In this document: piece after piece, positions 35,456 to 44,313 of the stretch
How the letters are laid out: each line of letters opens with the position of its first letter
Numbering within the stretch: position 1 is the stretch's first letter
NCBI GenBank assembly: GCA_934436245.1
Contig: CAKSAM010000003.1
Span: forward strand, 62,001 to 126,000
From: an uncultured Acetatifactor sp.
GTDB taxonomy: Bacteria > Bacillota > Clostridia > Lachnospirales > Lachnospiraceae
Direction: 5' to 3'
DNA: 64,000 bases
Translations under genes and position numbers: made by a program
Notes under the pieces: generated by a model
What the model saw: the letters and a program-made list of their open reading frames with translations, nothing else
What the model was told of the DNA's origin: nothing
The model's database searches: none

Positions 35456-35917
35456 TTATTTCATTTTACTACTGTCCAGAATCCATGTCACTATATTTTT
35501 TTCAAAAAATATCATCGGTTCATTTCCGGGGAATACCCTGAGCATTCGATAGATGTAATAACCGATCGTGACAAGTGCCATGATGATAACTACAGGCTCC
35601 CAGTGAATCTTTCTGTGATCTCCCATATAATGCTTGACCATTAACCAGACAATGACCGGAATCCACAGATACGCAGTCACATTATAAGTTGCCGCTGCAG
35701 CAAAATGCCCCGTCAATATAGCCAGACATGCCCTGGTCAGTCCACACGCCGGACACGGGTAACCGCAAAAAATCACCATAGGACATACTGCACCAAAAAT
35801 CAGTTGGGCAGCCACCCAATAAGCGGCAATGATAAGCAGCGGAAAGCATATGGAACGTATATCTGCCTTTAATTGTCTTAATCCCTTCTTACAAAAGTAT
35901 CCTTTTATCTTTGTCAT
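35456..35917 (-). CDS. DUF2752 membrane protein
   Basis: A 153-residue membrane protein with the DUF2752 signature CGYPCPACGLTRA between two hydrophobic helices; three or four membrane segments in total. The conserved cysteines are probably close to the membrane surface. No function is established. It lies 39 bases upstream of the zinc-ribbon gene. Confidence 0.85.
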   Translation of the reverse strand: MTKIKGYFCKKGLRQLKADIRSICFPLLIIAAYWVAAQLIFGAVCPMVIFCGYPCPACGLTRACLAILTGHFAAAATYNVTAYLWIPVIVWLMVKHYMGDHRKIHWEPVVIIMALVTIGYYIYRMLRVFPGNEPMIFFEKNIVTWILDSSKMK

Positions 35918-35943
35918 TTTCTCATCCTGAGTTTATTTACGCA

Positions 35944-36363
35944 TTATATTTTCGAAAGACAGACCGTTCCGTTTTCCAGGTATCCTCCCATGATACCGGT
36001 TATGGTAACCGGTTCTATTGCCTCAAAATGGAGATTTTTGGTATTCACAGCTTCTGCGCCTTTGCCTATGGCTATGGTAATGTGAGGCACCGCAATCTGC
36101 TTTATCATCTCATTCAGCCTGCCATGATCCGTAGTAAGTGTTACCAGCACTCCTTCGTTCTCTCCATCGTTCCCGTAGCCGATTATGGTAATAGCTATTT
36201 CTGTCCCGAACAAGTCTGTATCCACGGTCTCCGGCTTATATGCAAAAGTAACATGCGGATATTCAATATTTTTTTGAAGCGGATGCTTTCTAATGCCGTC
36301 GATATAAGTATGAAACTGTTTGAAATCCACAAAACAGCCAATATATTTAAAGGAATGGCTCAT
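35944..36363 (-). CDS. 2H phosphoesterase-like protein
   Basis: A 139-residue protein with two HxT motifs, PHVTFAY (His37) and PHITIAI (His94), the signature of the 2H phosphoesterase superfamily that opens cyclic phosphate bonds in RNA or nucleotides. The length fits a minimal 2H domain. The neighbours do not decide the substrate. It is co-directional with DUF2752, 26 bases upstream of it. Confidence 0.75.
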   Translation of the reverse strand: MSHSFKYIGCFVDFKQFHTYIDGIRKHPLQKNIEYPHVTFAYKPETVDTDLFGTEIAITIIGYGNDGENEGVLVTLTTDHGRLNEMIKQIAVPHITIAIGKGAEAVNTKNLHFEAIEPVTITGIMGGYLENGTVCLSKI

Positions 36364-36399
36364 ATTACCCCCTATATCCTGTACGAAATGAAACCTATT

Positions 36400-37791
36400 T
36401 TAATTATAATCACTTGTTCGGTCGTTATTCCGTGTCTGCTTCTTTTTGCTCTGTATCTCGCTGATTTTGGCCCCTACTAAATTTTTTACCGTCCACACAG
36501 CTACAAGACTGATTCCAAACACGCAGCTATACTGAATGAATCTGACGACGAACACTGAACTAAACAATCCAAAAAAGGATTCCACAAACTGAAAACTATC
36601 CATCAGCGCTGAAAAAAAGCTTAAAACAGACAGTATTAACAAAGCTCTGTTAACACCGATTTCTCTCTTTTTTTGTTCTTCCTCTGCTGCTTCGCGCCGG
36701 ACATCTGCCAGGGAATTCAATGGTTCATGGACATCCTCGAACATTTCCCTAAGGGCAAAAGACTGTGCCACATTATCATACAATTCCTGATACTGCGGAA
36801 CCTCCGTAATGTAGGAGAATACAAAATCCGTTTCAAAATCATATAGTCTGCGTCTGTATTCTTCAAGCATCTCCAGGTCATTGTATCTACTGACTCCGAT
36901 CTCCGTCAGGAATTGATAGAGCACATATTTCTGATGCAGCAAAAGTACATACATAAAGAGATACTGCGCATTAAAATTGGGATAAAAAGTATTTTGCAGA
37001 AACTTCTTTCTATCCATTTGGGTGCAGGCAAGACAGACTCCCGCCTCCGGGGAAATGCCCCACGTGATATCTTTCGATGGCCGGAAAATTTCCTCAGAAT
37101 TTTTCTCATCATCCTGAATATACAGAAATCCTTCACTATAACATCTTCTTAAGTAAAATAGCTGTCTTTGATAATTTTTCATATCCGGAACTTCAAGGAA
37201 TGTGAAAAAATTCGCCCGCTCCGTAGATGCATTGGCATAAAAGAAAAATTCAGGTTGACGCTCTCTGTTTAATTCCTCTATGACTTTTCGTGAAAGATCA
37301 AGAAATGTAAATTTCTCATTTTCCCGCAAGGATATGGATTCCCTGGATACCTTTTTCAGATAATACTGTGCATTGGCGATCCAGTAGGGATCATTACTCG
37401 CAAAATGGAGATGAAATGCCAGCAGTCCGATACCTGTGCTGAAACAATATAACTGTACATCCAGGATCTGAAAGCGGATGACTTCCTGTCTTCCCTGAAA
37501 CAAATGAGTTTCTGTGGAAAACCAGTCATCTGCTTCTCCCAGTCCATACTGTTCTCTGCTATCCATGTTCAGCCGATAATGAAAGCAGAGGCAGGCATCA
37601 CTGTTATTCTTACTATCGATTTTATCTGCCACGAACTTCAGCATATATTTGATTTCATCATGAAACTGCGTCCATGACCTGCTTTCGTTCAATATCCCCT
37701 GTATATTTTTAAATTGTCTGCCATCTCCATATGTAAAAGGCATAAAAATGTACGAGGTATTCTGTAAATAATTCTTCTCTGTCCCTTTCAA
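36400..37791 (-). CDS. Hypothetical protein with two C-terminal membrane helices
   Basis: A 463-residue protein that I do not recognise. Residues 1-395 are soluble, with a charged helical stretch (about 330-395) leading into two hydrophobic helices (about 398-445) and a short basic tail (IQSKKKQTRNNDR). That topology recalls CorA-type channels, but the GMN motif between the helices is missing. The start is probably TTG at 37791, with GAGGATA ten bases upstream; no ATG has a better site. The function cannot be assigned. Confidence 0.6.
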   Translation of the reverse strand: MKGTEKNYLQNTSYIFMPFTYGDGRQFKNIQGILNESRSWTQFHDEIKYMLKFVADKIDSKNNSDACLCFHYRLNMDSREQYGLGEADDWFSTETHLFQGRQEVIRFQILDVQLYCFSTGIGLLAFHLHFASNDPYWIANAQYYLKKVSRESISLRENEKFTFLDLSRKVIEELNRERQPEFFFYANASTERANFFTFLEVPDMKNYQRQLFYLRRCYSEGFLYIQDDEKNSEEIFRPSKDITWGISPEAGVCLACTQMDRKKFLQNTFYPNFNAQYLFMYVLLLHQKYVLYQFLTEIGVSRYNDLEMLEEYRRRLYDFETDFVFSYITEVPQYQELYDNVAQSFALREMFEDVHEPLNSLADVRREAAEEEQKKREIGVNRALLILSVLSFFSALMDSFQFVESFFGLFSSVFVVRFIQYSCVFGISLVAVWTVKNLVGAKISEIQSKKKQTRNNDRTSDYN

Positions 37792-37822
37792 GATCTGTTA
37801 TCCTCTTTTCTCCCGGTGGTTA

Positions 37823-38725
37823 TCAACATTTTTCTCCATATTTCTTCTGCATTGCATTCATTACTTCCGGATCCTCTAATCGTATAATCTTATCCGCATC
37901 TCCCCCGGCACTCATTTTTGCGATCAGAGCCAGCAGTGACTTTCTCTCTTCCATGCGTCCTTCTTTGCGTCCTTCTTCACGCCCACATTCTCGTTCAGCC
38001 TTACGGAGCTTCTTTTCTTCTTTTTCTTTGTCATACTCAAATATACTCACCTTGTACACCTCCGCCCGATTGTGCTGCAGGAATTCCGTAAGGATTCCTT
38101 CGTTAATGCATTCGGTAATCGCCAGTTCCACCGCCTCATGCAATGACATTTCCGCTGCGTACTTTCTGACTCTTGCCACATACTCTGCATATTCCCATAA
38201 AACATGGCAGTTATTCATCAGTTCCTCATTATGTCCGGCATTGATGTTTAACATCGTAACCTTCAATTCCAGCGCCGGATCCTGCATCGGATTCTCAAAA
38301 GCATCCGACAACCGCAGTTCTGTCCGATCCGGAACGTCCCGGTCTGTCCCATTATAAAACACTAGAAAATTCGGTGTCGGAATCTTTTGAATACCAGACG
38401 AATATAGAGATTTCTCATCCACCAGCTTCTGATATTCGCTGGCTATGTAGAACAGATCCCGCAACGGAATATTTGGGTTATACGTAGACTGATGTTCATA
38501 CAGGTACAATCCCATTTCCAGTACAAATGCCAGATCATTCTTCATGCCCATATAAATGGCATTTTCCAAAGTCACAATCTCCAACTCTTCCGGGTTCTGA
38601 TAATTTTTCCCTGTCACTGCATTATACAGAGATAACAAATTTTCAATTTGCGAAAATATCCATCGAAAAATAGTATCCTTGTATTTGCGGTTAGCAATAA
38701 GCAATTCGTAGCTGCGTTTCTTCAT
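37823..38725 (-). CDS. Rpn/PD-(D/E)XK transposase-like nuclease
   Basis: A 300-residue protein of the Rpn/PDDEXK_2 group. It has KYKDTIFRWIFSQ near the N terminus, EMGLYLYEHQS (E-x-Q type catalytic region), and a C-terminal GREEGRKEGRMEERK stretch typical of the family. Rpn nucleases promote recombination and can act in phage defense. GC content is a little above the neighbouring defense genes. Confidence 0.82.
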   Translation of the reverse strand: MKKRSYELLIANRKYKDTIFRWIFSQIENLLSLYNAVTGKNYQNPEELEIVTLENAIYMGMKNDLAFVLEMGLYLYEHQSTYNPNIPLRDLFYIASEYQKLVDEKSLYSSGIQKIPTPNFLVFYNGTDRDVPDRTELRLSDAFENPMQDPALELKVTMLNINAGHNEELMNNCHVLWEYAEYVARVRKYAAEMSLHEAVELAITECINEGILTEFLQHNRAEVYKVSIFEYDKEKEEKKLRKAERECGREEGRKEGRMEERKSLLALIAKMSAGGDADKIIRLEDPEVMNAMQKKYGEKC

Positions 38726-38792
38726 AGTGTCCTCCTGTTCCCATAGTACTTGAAATCAAGAAGGTACACTTCGCCTGTCCTATCCACTTGTC

Positions 38793-38943
38793 ATTCAACG
38801 TACTATGCTGTGCATGCATGGTTAATGTGGTATAAAAGCATAGAATTCATTGAAATGATATAGATATGTGGATCAGCTCTCGCTGCCGGAATCGTAAGAA
38901 TATATGCTTTGAGATTATAGTACTAACAATTCCGGCACTTGTC
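38793..38943 (-). promoter_or_regulatory. Promoter region of the Rpn gene
   Basis: Minus-strand TTGACA (about 38938-38943), a 17-base spacer and TACTAT (about 38915-38920), followed by a long leader of about 185 bases. The leader contains ATTCAACGTACT (38793-38804), also present before the GGDEF gene. I see no gene in 38726-38953. Confidence 0.5.
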
Positions 38944-38953
38944 AACACAGCAC

Positions 38954-39364
38954 TTATATTATTATTCCATTGCAATGATCAATCTCATGCTGAATAATCT
39001 GTGCTGTCCAACCTGAATACTTTCCATGCTGTTTCTTAAAGTTCTGATCAAGATAGTCCACTTCTATTTCCTGATATCTCGTACATGGTCTTACACCTTC
39101 CAGAGAAAGACATCCTTCCTCAGTCTGATATGCTCCGGATTTCTTTGTTATCACCGGATTTATCATTGCAAACTGAAATGGTCCGGCTGCTACTACAATG
39201 ATATTCTTTTTTACTCCAATCATATTGGCAGCCATACCAACACAGTGTTCTAAATTTGCCTTAAGTGTATCAAGCAAATCAGTCACAATCTGTTTATCTG
39301 CCTCTGTTGCATCCACTGACTTCTGTGCCAGAAACAGCGGATCATGCATTATCTTCTTTACCAT
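38954..39364 (-). CDS. def: Peptide deformylase, Gln-to-Asn variant
   Basis: A 136-residue peptide deformylase, which removes formyl groups from new proteins. Motif 2 is EGCLS (metal Cys at 85) and motif 3 is QHEIDH (His126, Glu127, His130). Motif 1 is GMAANMIG, where the usual Gln is Asn (residue 47). The Cys/His/His ligands are intact, so activity is plausible. It is coupled to the upstream ArsC-like gene: the TAATG overlap gives a start at 39364. It may be a secondary deformylase. Confidence 0.85.
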   Translation of the reverse strand: MVKKIMHDPLFLAQKSVDATEADKQIVTDLLDTLKANLEHCVGMAANMIGVKKNIIVVAAGPFQFAMINPVITKKSGAYQTEEGCLSLEGVRPCTRYQEIEVDYLDQNFKKQHGKYSGWTAQIIQHEIDHCNGIII

Positions 39365-39705
39365 TAATTCCATCCCTTCCATACATCAGGCTGATATCCA
39401 AGTGTAGATTGCTTTCCGTTTCTTACTACCGGTGTTTTAATTACCTGCGGATTCTCAAGTACCTTTTCCAGTTTATCTTCATCTGCAATATACTTAATAA
39501 GAGCAAGTAAATCCTGGTCTTTTCCATCCCAGTTAATCATATTTTCAAGACCGCCATTAGCCTGTGCAACAGAAGTAAACTCTCCCTTGCTCATGCCTTT
39601 TTCTTTCATATCAATGAACTGATACTTTATGCCACGCTCCTTGAAGAAACGTTCTGCTTTCTTTGTATCATTGCATTTCTTAGTTCCAAAAATCTGTATA
39701 TTCAT
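39364..39705 (-). CDS. ArsC/Spx-family protein
   Basis: A 113-residue thioredoxin-like protein. The N-terminal IFGTKKCNDTKKAERFF carries the single catalytic cysteine, and the VIKTPVVRNGKQSTLGY segment is the conserved ArsC-family Pro loop. It may act in arsenate reduction or as an Spx-like stress regulator; no arsenic genes are adjacent. I chose the ATG at 39705 because AGGTG lies six bases before it. Its stop overlaps the deformylase start. Confidence 0.87.
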   Translation of the reverse strand: MNIQIFGTKKCNDTKKAERFFKERGIKYQFIDMKEKGMSKGEFTSVAQANGGLENMINWDGKDQDLLALIKYIADEDKLEKVLENPQVIKTPVVRNGKQSTLGYQPDVWKGWN

Positions 39706-39851
39706 CTGCTTCACCTACTGCAAATCATAAAGTTTCATTTTCTCTGTATTTCTATATTCATTATCTATAAATAATTTTTCTCCATTTTATGGCATAAGCA
39801 ACAATTTTATTGTTTTGTAGAAATATGTCCTTGTATGTATTTTATTTCCAT

Positions 39852-39880
39852 TTGACAAATCCAAGCATATTGCATACACT
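39852..39880 (+). promoter_or_regulatory. Promoter of the orphan small RNA
   Basis: TTGACA (39852-39857), a 17-base spacer and TACACT (39875-39880), on the strand opposite both flanking genes. The predicted start is 39887. Confidence 0.8.
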
Positions 39881-39886
39881 AATTGT

Positions 39887-39977
39887 AGTCAACTTGCGTC
39901 GGATAAAAGCTGGGTTCCCGAATGGGAGTAGGTAATTTCTCACTTAGAATCCTTTGCTCCTGGGGTTGACTTTTTTA
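39887..39977 (+). ncRNA. Putative small RNA, about 90 nt
   Basis: The RNA begins AGTCAAC (39887-39893) and ends GTTGACT (39965-39971) followed by a T-run, so its ends pair and form a terminator. Internally TCCC-GAAT-GGGA forms a short hairpin, and GGAG...AGG can alternatively pair with CCT...CTCC. There is no open reading frame of note. It is in a gene-free gap between minus-strand genes and I cannot match it to a known family. Confidence 0.6.
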
Positions 39978-40002
39978 TTTTGTAATTTAAATCAAATACC
40001 CG

Positions 40003-40467
40003 TCAGCAGTCATACTGCCATTCGCCATCCGTCAGATCAATTCCCAGTTCTTCAAATATTATCTTGCTCCTATCTGCAGCGTCCCATAATTCGAATTCCA
40101 GATGTTTAGCTCCAGACTCCTGAACAATCTCTTCCATAAGATCCTCAAAAAGCTCTATACCAAAGCCTTCTATTGGAGCATTATCCATCAGTTGGATGTA
40201 AAGCTGATATTCCATATCGCTATTCTTATCTAACTGTATAACTCCGCAAAATTGCCCATCTCTTCTGTAAATACACCAAAAATATTTCTTGCCTTGATAA
40301 TGCTCCCAAAGTTCTTCAAAATAATCCGATTTATCCTTATCAGATATTACATTTTGAGCCTCTTTAATTATTTTTGCCCAAGGTCTTGAATCTTCTAACA
40401 ATTTCAAATTATCTTTGTCAGAATGTTTTACCTGATCAACAATAAAATGCTCACTTTCTAAATGCAT
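40003..40467 (-). CDS. GNAT-like acetyltransferase domain protein
   Basis: A 154-residue protein with the general features of a RimJ/RimL-type GNAT: LKLLEDSRPWAKIIKEA, a beta-hairpin with KKYFWCIYRRDGQFCGVIQLDKNSDMEYQLYIQL, and the C-terminal HLEFELWDAADRSKIIFEELG. The acetyl-CoA loop is degenerate, so it may be inactive or specialised. GGAGGAGAG precedes the chosen start. It lies 44 bases downstream of the large Cap4-like gene on the same strand. Confidence 0.55.
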   Translation of the reverse strand: MHLESEHFIVDQVKHSDKDNLKLLEDSRPWAKIIKEAQNVISDKDKSDYFEELWEHYQGKKYFWCIYRRDGQFCGVIQLDKNSDMEYQLYIQLMDNAPIEGFGIELFEDLMEEIVQESGAKHLEFELWDAADRSKIIFEELGIDLTDGEWQYDC

Positions 40468-40511
40468 ACTACTCTCCTCCGACTCAAAATTAAACATAGT
40501 TCTTTCTAGTA

Positions 40512-43500
40512 TTATTCCTCCACCTCTCTTCTAGCTATTCTAATATTACGTGATGCCTCTCTTCGATATTGCTCTGCAATCCCTCTAAGCAACTCCGCAT
40601 ATCTGGAATATCCTTTTTTCTCAACCAAACCAGCTTTCATTTCATAATCGGCTGCCAATTTAAATTCAGGTTTTCCTTCAGGGTCTATAGTATGAACACC
40701 TCTCTGGTTCACTATTCCAATATCATATCCACGACGAAGTTCCTCATTTCCCGCCTTATTTAGTTCCTCCATAATCACTTTAGGAGGAAGCTTTTCATCA
40801 TTAAGCTCAGCATATGCAAACCCAGAGCCAACCGTCTGCATCGCAACCTCATAACGATCATTCTCTAAACTCCATGCTTTTACAAAATCCATCCAGCTTC
40901 GAAATACATTTTCATGAAATTTACCATTCCAGTCTACTCCCGGCGTAACTTTGTATTCAAGCAGAATTTCACATAAACGCTCACCCATGCCCTCATTCAA
41001 TTTGATTTGGTGTTTCTCTTCGGAATGTTTTTTGTAAAACAATTCAATCAAACTGCAAAAATAGTCTGGATCATTACTTAATCTAGTATTTAAAGCATGT
41101 GGCCGCACCTCAGAATACTCATCCAATATAGGTAAATAAATAAATTCGATGTCGCATTTTATTTCCAAGGCAACATCACCTTGTTTCTGTAACCAGCCAA
41201 TCAACTTACGTGCCGCGTAATCATCCACTTTCTCTGCCCCAATTGATTTTTCGGTTCCTGCCAGCCACAACATATCATGTACACGTTGTGCAGTAAATAG
41301 CTTTCCTAACTCAGACCTCCCGACAATGTTGACTACATCAACATATCTTTTACATTTGGTAAAATTTTCAACGATTAATTTTAATTCTTCACTCTCGTCT
41401 TCATTATAAGCATACGGCACAGTCGCAATTTCCCAATATGCAGTTTCATTCGGCAGCAATTGTTTTACTACGTTATAAAGGTCTAATGAAAAAGGAATTT
41501 TTGAAAGTGTTTCTAAAATCTCCTTTGTATCCTTTTGCACCAGTGATGTTTCCATCAATTTCTCTGATCCCTGGTTGTAAACATACGCACTGACACAGGG
41601 AATATAAAACTGTAACGATAATTGACCTGCATAATATCCATCAATTACGCTTGATATTTCTCCCTGATTTAAAGAACCACCAAGTTTTTGTGCAACATCA
41701 TACATATTTTTTACTTCATGTCCAAATTTTTCGATTTCCTCAGCTCCAAATTGATCAAATATGTTTTTAACCGCTATGGCTTTTTTATGTTCCAATGTTT
41801 TCCAGTATGTACTAAAATCCTCATCGGGTACGTATTTATTTTCCAAATATAATTTCTGATACTTCACCCTGATGTCCTTGGGTTCGATTGACTGTATCAA
41901 AGACTGTATTTTGTCAATCTGACTATAAACAACCGTCCCTTCTTTTAAATTAGGTTGTGCTATTTGCTTACGCAGATTTAACCATAGGGTAAACCGTTCC
42001 TTTTCATTAGCAAATTCTATATTTCGGTCAATACAATCTAAATATTCCAACAACGTTGATTCTTTCATATATGCGATTTGCTTAGCAAGAAACGCCAGCT
42101 TTTCTATTTCATTTTCAGAAACCTCTACAGCTAATTCCAAGTTAAAATCATACTGTTCATATACTTCTGCATTCGTTATTTCTATTTTTTCAGGAATCTC
42201 CAATAATAAATACTCCGGCTTAGCATTTCCAGATGTTGTTCGTGTCTGATTCGGCAACAGTTTTACTAACACCTTCCAAAATACCGATGGATTGTCATTT
42301 TTTAAACACCGCAATGCATTTTTTCTCTTTTCCGCATCGGCAAGTGTCTGTGGATGCCATGGAAGTAGAATAGACACTATGGAATTAATTGGTGTATTCG
42401 CCCAATTTGTTTTCTCATAGGGAAGCGCCGCCAGAAGCCCCAGCGCACTAATAGCCGGAATCAAATAATCCGGTGCCCAAGCTAATGCTTCTATTGCCCA
42501 TAGTATATGAGTAATATAATTAGGCCGCATAATACTATCACCGCTCTTAGGAAACAAGCATAATATCTCCTGTGGTTTGTAAATCGTGCTCCATTCAATC
42601 TTTTTCAAAAATTCGTCCGGCAAAAGTTCTGCTATATTCTGCAGGCAGTCCTGAAGGCTTGCCCACATTATCCAATCTCCATCCTTCAATATGGCTCGTA
42701 CTAATTGGTATATTGAACCCTCTATGTCATTTCGATTACATCTTGACAATTCTGGCAGAGATTTTTTTATCCAGCACAAACTTTTTGCCAGGCTTTTCCG
42801 AAGTATCTTAGAATTATCGTACTCACCGTCAGTCTCGATATAATACGGATTTTGGCTTATTACTCTTTGACTCCTCTGGGAAAATACAATTTGTGCTGCT
42901 TGCAACAAACGATTCACACAATCGTCAAAAATCATGTTTTTACATTGCTCAAGCAATTCCTCTTTATGAAGTACTTTCCAAATTCCGTTCTCTAATTTTA
43001 AATATTCAGAGTTTTGACAAAGCATGCTTCGTGCTCTTGATTCAAATTCCGAATATCCCATATTTGATATTTTCTCTACTATCTGCCGGTCAAATCCATT
43101 CTTTTCATCCCAGGAACCAATAAGTGCCAGCATTGGAATGAACAAATCAACTTTTTCAAGAGGCAACGGCAGCGATTGTATACTCTCTTGATTCGAAAAA
43201 AGATCTAGAATTTCTCTATCAACATTTTGCAGACTTATATTTGCTGCTGTCTGGTTACAGCAGCCAGCATATTCCACCAGTCGAGACCATACAAGATCTG
43301 CTTTTTCTGTTGAATTGCATTTTATTAAGGATATAGATAAGGCTCTGTTAATACTTTCCTTACAATCCACATCAAATAAAAGTAATATAAAACATTTACA
43401 AAATTTCCATAGTTCTAAATCCGTAGGCTTCCCATCATTCGCTTTTTCGATACATGACGCTATTGCTTCCAGTGCTTTTTTGTTGTCATCATTCGAAGAA

Positions 43501-43964
43501 TTGGTATGATATACTCTGTCAGCAAATTGTTTTTCATCAGCGGATGCTTCCGCCTGGGCATGTAAAAATCTCAAAGCCTGTTGTGATTTGTAAGCAATCT
43601 GAGCAGTTACTAACGCTATTCTATCATTGTCTCTATCAAAATTATCTTTTTGAAAATCGCTCCAAGCAGCTGTCGTAACTTCTTGAAATGTTTGGTTTGT
43701 TTCACTTATCGTAATACTATGTTTTATTTGACATAGTAATTTTCCTTCTGCCTGTCCCCTATAAGTAAACACAGCCAGGTCATCAACATCATATCGCATT
43801 TTTGCCTGAAACCAGACACTCTTTGTCTGCTCATTCATCGCAGGACAAAATCCGTCTACTAGCAATGAAAGAAGAAACATTGCCTGTATCTGCTGCTCAA
43901 AATTTACTCCACCACCGCCTGTGGAAAAGGCATTACTTATTTTGCTGACTGTGTTTTTGGACAT
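40512..43964 (-). CDS. Large protein with Cap4-like PD-(D/E)XK N-terminal nuclease
   Basis: A 1150-residue protein. The N terminus FSTGGGGVNFEQQIQAMFLLSLL with Glu23, then DVDDLAVF (Asp61/62) and LLCQIKHS (Gln79-Lys81), forms a PD-(D/E)XK core of the DUF4297/Cap4 dsDNA-endonuclease type. The remaining thousand residues are mostly helical and unrecognised; no Walker A is visible. Cap4 nucleases are effectors of CBASS-like immunity, but no CD-NTase is in the window. It is preceded by AGGGGAAGTAT and has the lower GC of the island. The large C-terminal region may sense infection. Confidence 0.7.
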   Translation of the reverse strand: MSKNTVSKISNAFSTGGGGVNFEQQIQAMFLLSLLVDGFCPAMNEQTKSVWFQAKMRYDVDDLAVFTYRGQAEGKLLCQIKHSITISETNQTFQEVTTAAWSDFQKDNFDRDNDRIALVTAQIAYKSQQALRFLHAQAEASADEKQFADRVYHTNSSNDDNKKALEAIASCIEKANDGKPTDLELWKFCKCFILLLFDVDCKESINRALSISLIKCNSTEKADLVWSRLVEYAGCCNQTAANISLQNVDREILDLFSNQESIQSLPLPLEKVDLFIPMLALIGSWDEKNGFDRQIVEKISNMGYSEFESRARSMLCQNSEYLKLENGIWKVLHKEELLEQCKNMIFDDCVNRLLQAAQIVFSQRSQRVISQNPYYIETDGEYDNSKILRKSLAKSLCWIKKSLPELSRCNRNDIEGSIYQLVRAILKDGDWIMWASLQDCLQNIAELLPDEFLKKIEWSTIYKPQEILCLFPKSGDSIMRPNYITHILWAIEALAWAPDYLIPAISALGLLAALPYEKTNWANTPINSIVSILLPWHPQTLADAEKRKNALRCLKNDNPSVFWKVLVKLLPNQTRTTSGNAKPEYLLLEIPEKIEITNAEVYEQYDFNLELAVEVSENEIEKLAFLAKQIAYMKESTLLEYLDCIDRNIEFANEKERFTLWLNLRKQIAQPNLKEGTVVYSQIDKIQSLIQSIEPKDIRVKYQKLYLENKYVPDEDFSTYWKTLEHKKAIAVKNIFDQFGAEEIEKFGHEVKNMYDVAQKLGGSLNQGEISSVIDGYYAGQLSLQFYIPCVSAYVYNQGSEKLMETSLVQKDTKEILETLSKIPFSLDLYNVVKQLLPNETAYWEIATVPYAYNEDESEELKLIVENFTKCKRYVDVVNIVGRSELGKLFTAQRVHDMLWLAGTEKSIGAEKVDDYAARKLIGWLQKQGDVALEIKCDIEFIYLPILDEYSEVRPHALNTRLSNDPDYFCSLIELFYKKHSEEKHQIKLNEGMGERLCEILLEYKVTPGVDWNGKFHENVFRSWMDFVKAWSLENDRYEVAMQTVGSGFAYAELNDEKLPPKVIMEELNKAGNEELRRGYDIGIVNQRGVHTIDPEGKPEFKLAADYEMKAGLVEKKGYSRYAELLRGIAEQYRREASRNIRIARREVEE

Positions 43965-44026
43965 ATACTTCCCCTATACCTGTTCTGCTACATCGCCTTC
44001 GGATTACTATTACTACCCCTTATCTA

Positions 44027-44257
44027 TTATATCCTATCAAGCATGCAGCCCCTAATCTTATCAATCAATGTCACATCCGCCAGAAGCCACTCTACAGAGT
44101 CCAATTCCTCCTTCGTCAGCCACCTAGCAGTTTCCGCCTCAAGAAGCTTCAACTCTCCTGAGACAACCTCGCACCAGAAACAGTCCATGGATAAATGAAA
44201 TGCCGGGTAATCGTACTCTATGGTATCTATCAGATTTCCAACATATGAATGAAACAA
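44027..44257 (-). pseudogene. NUDIX hydrolase C-terminal remnant
   Basis: 76 residues that look like the end of a MutT-type hydrolase (FHLSMDCFWCEVVSGELKLLEAETARWLTKEELDSVEWL). The NUDIX box and everything before it are missing, and the region just upstream holds no matching sequence. It is a relic at the edge of the defense operon, perhaps left from an insertion. Confidence 0.75.
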
Positions 44258-44313
44258 TCAATATTCAGATTACAATCATATTTAAACACTCCATCCATAG
44301 CCTCTACCACCCG

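Noticed and set aside
36400..37791. CorA magnesium channel
   Set aside because: The two C-terminal helices fit, but the GMN motif is missing.
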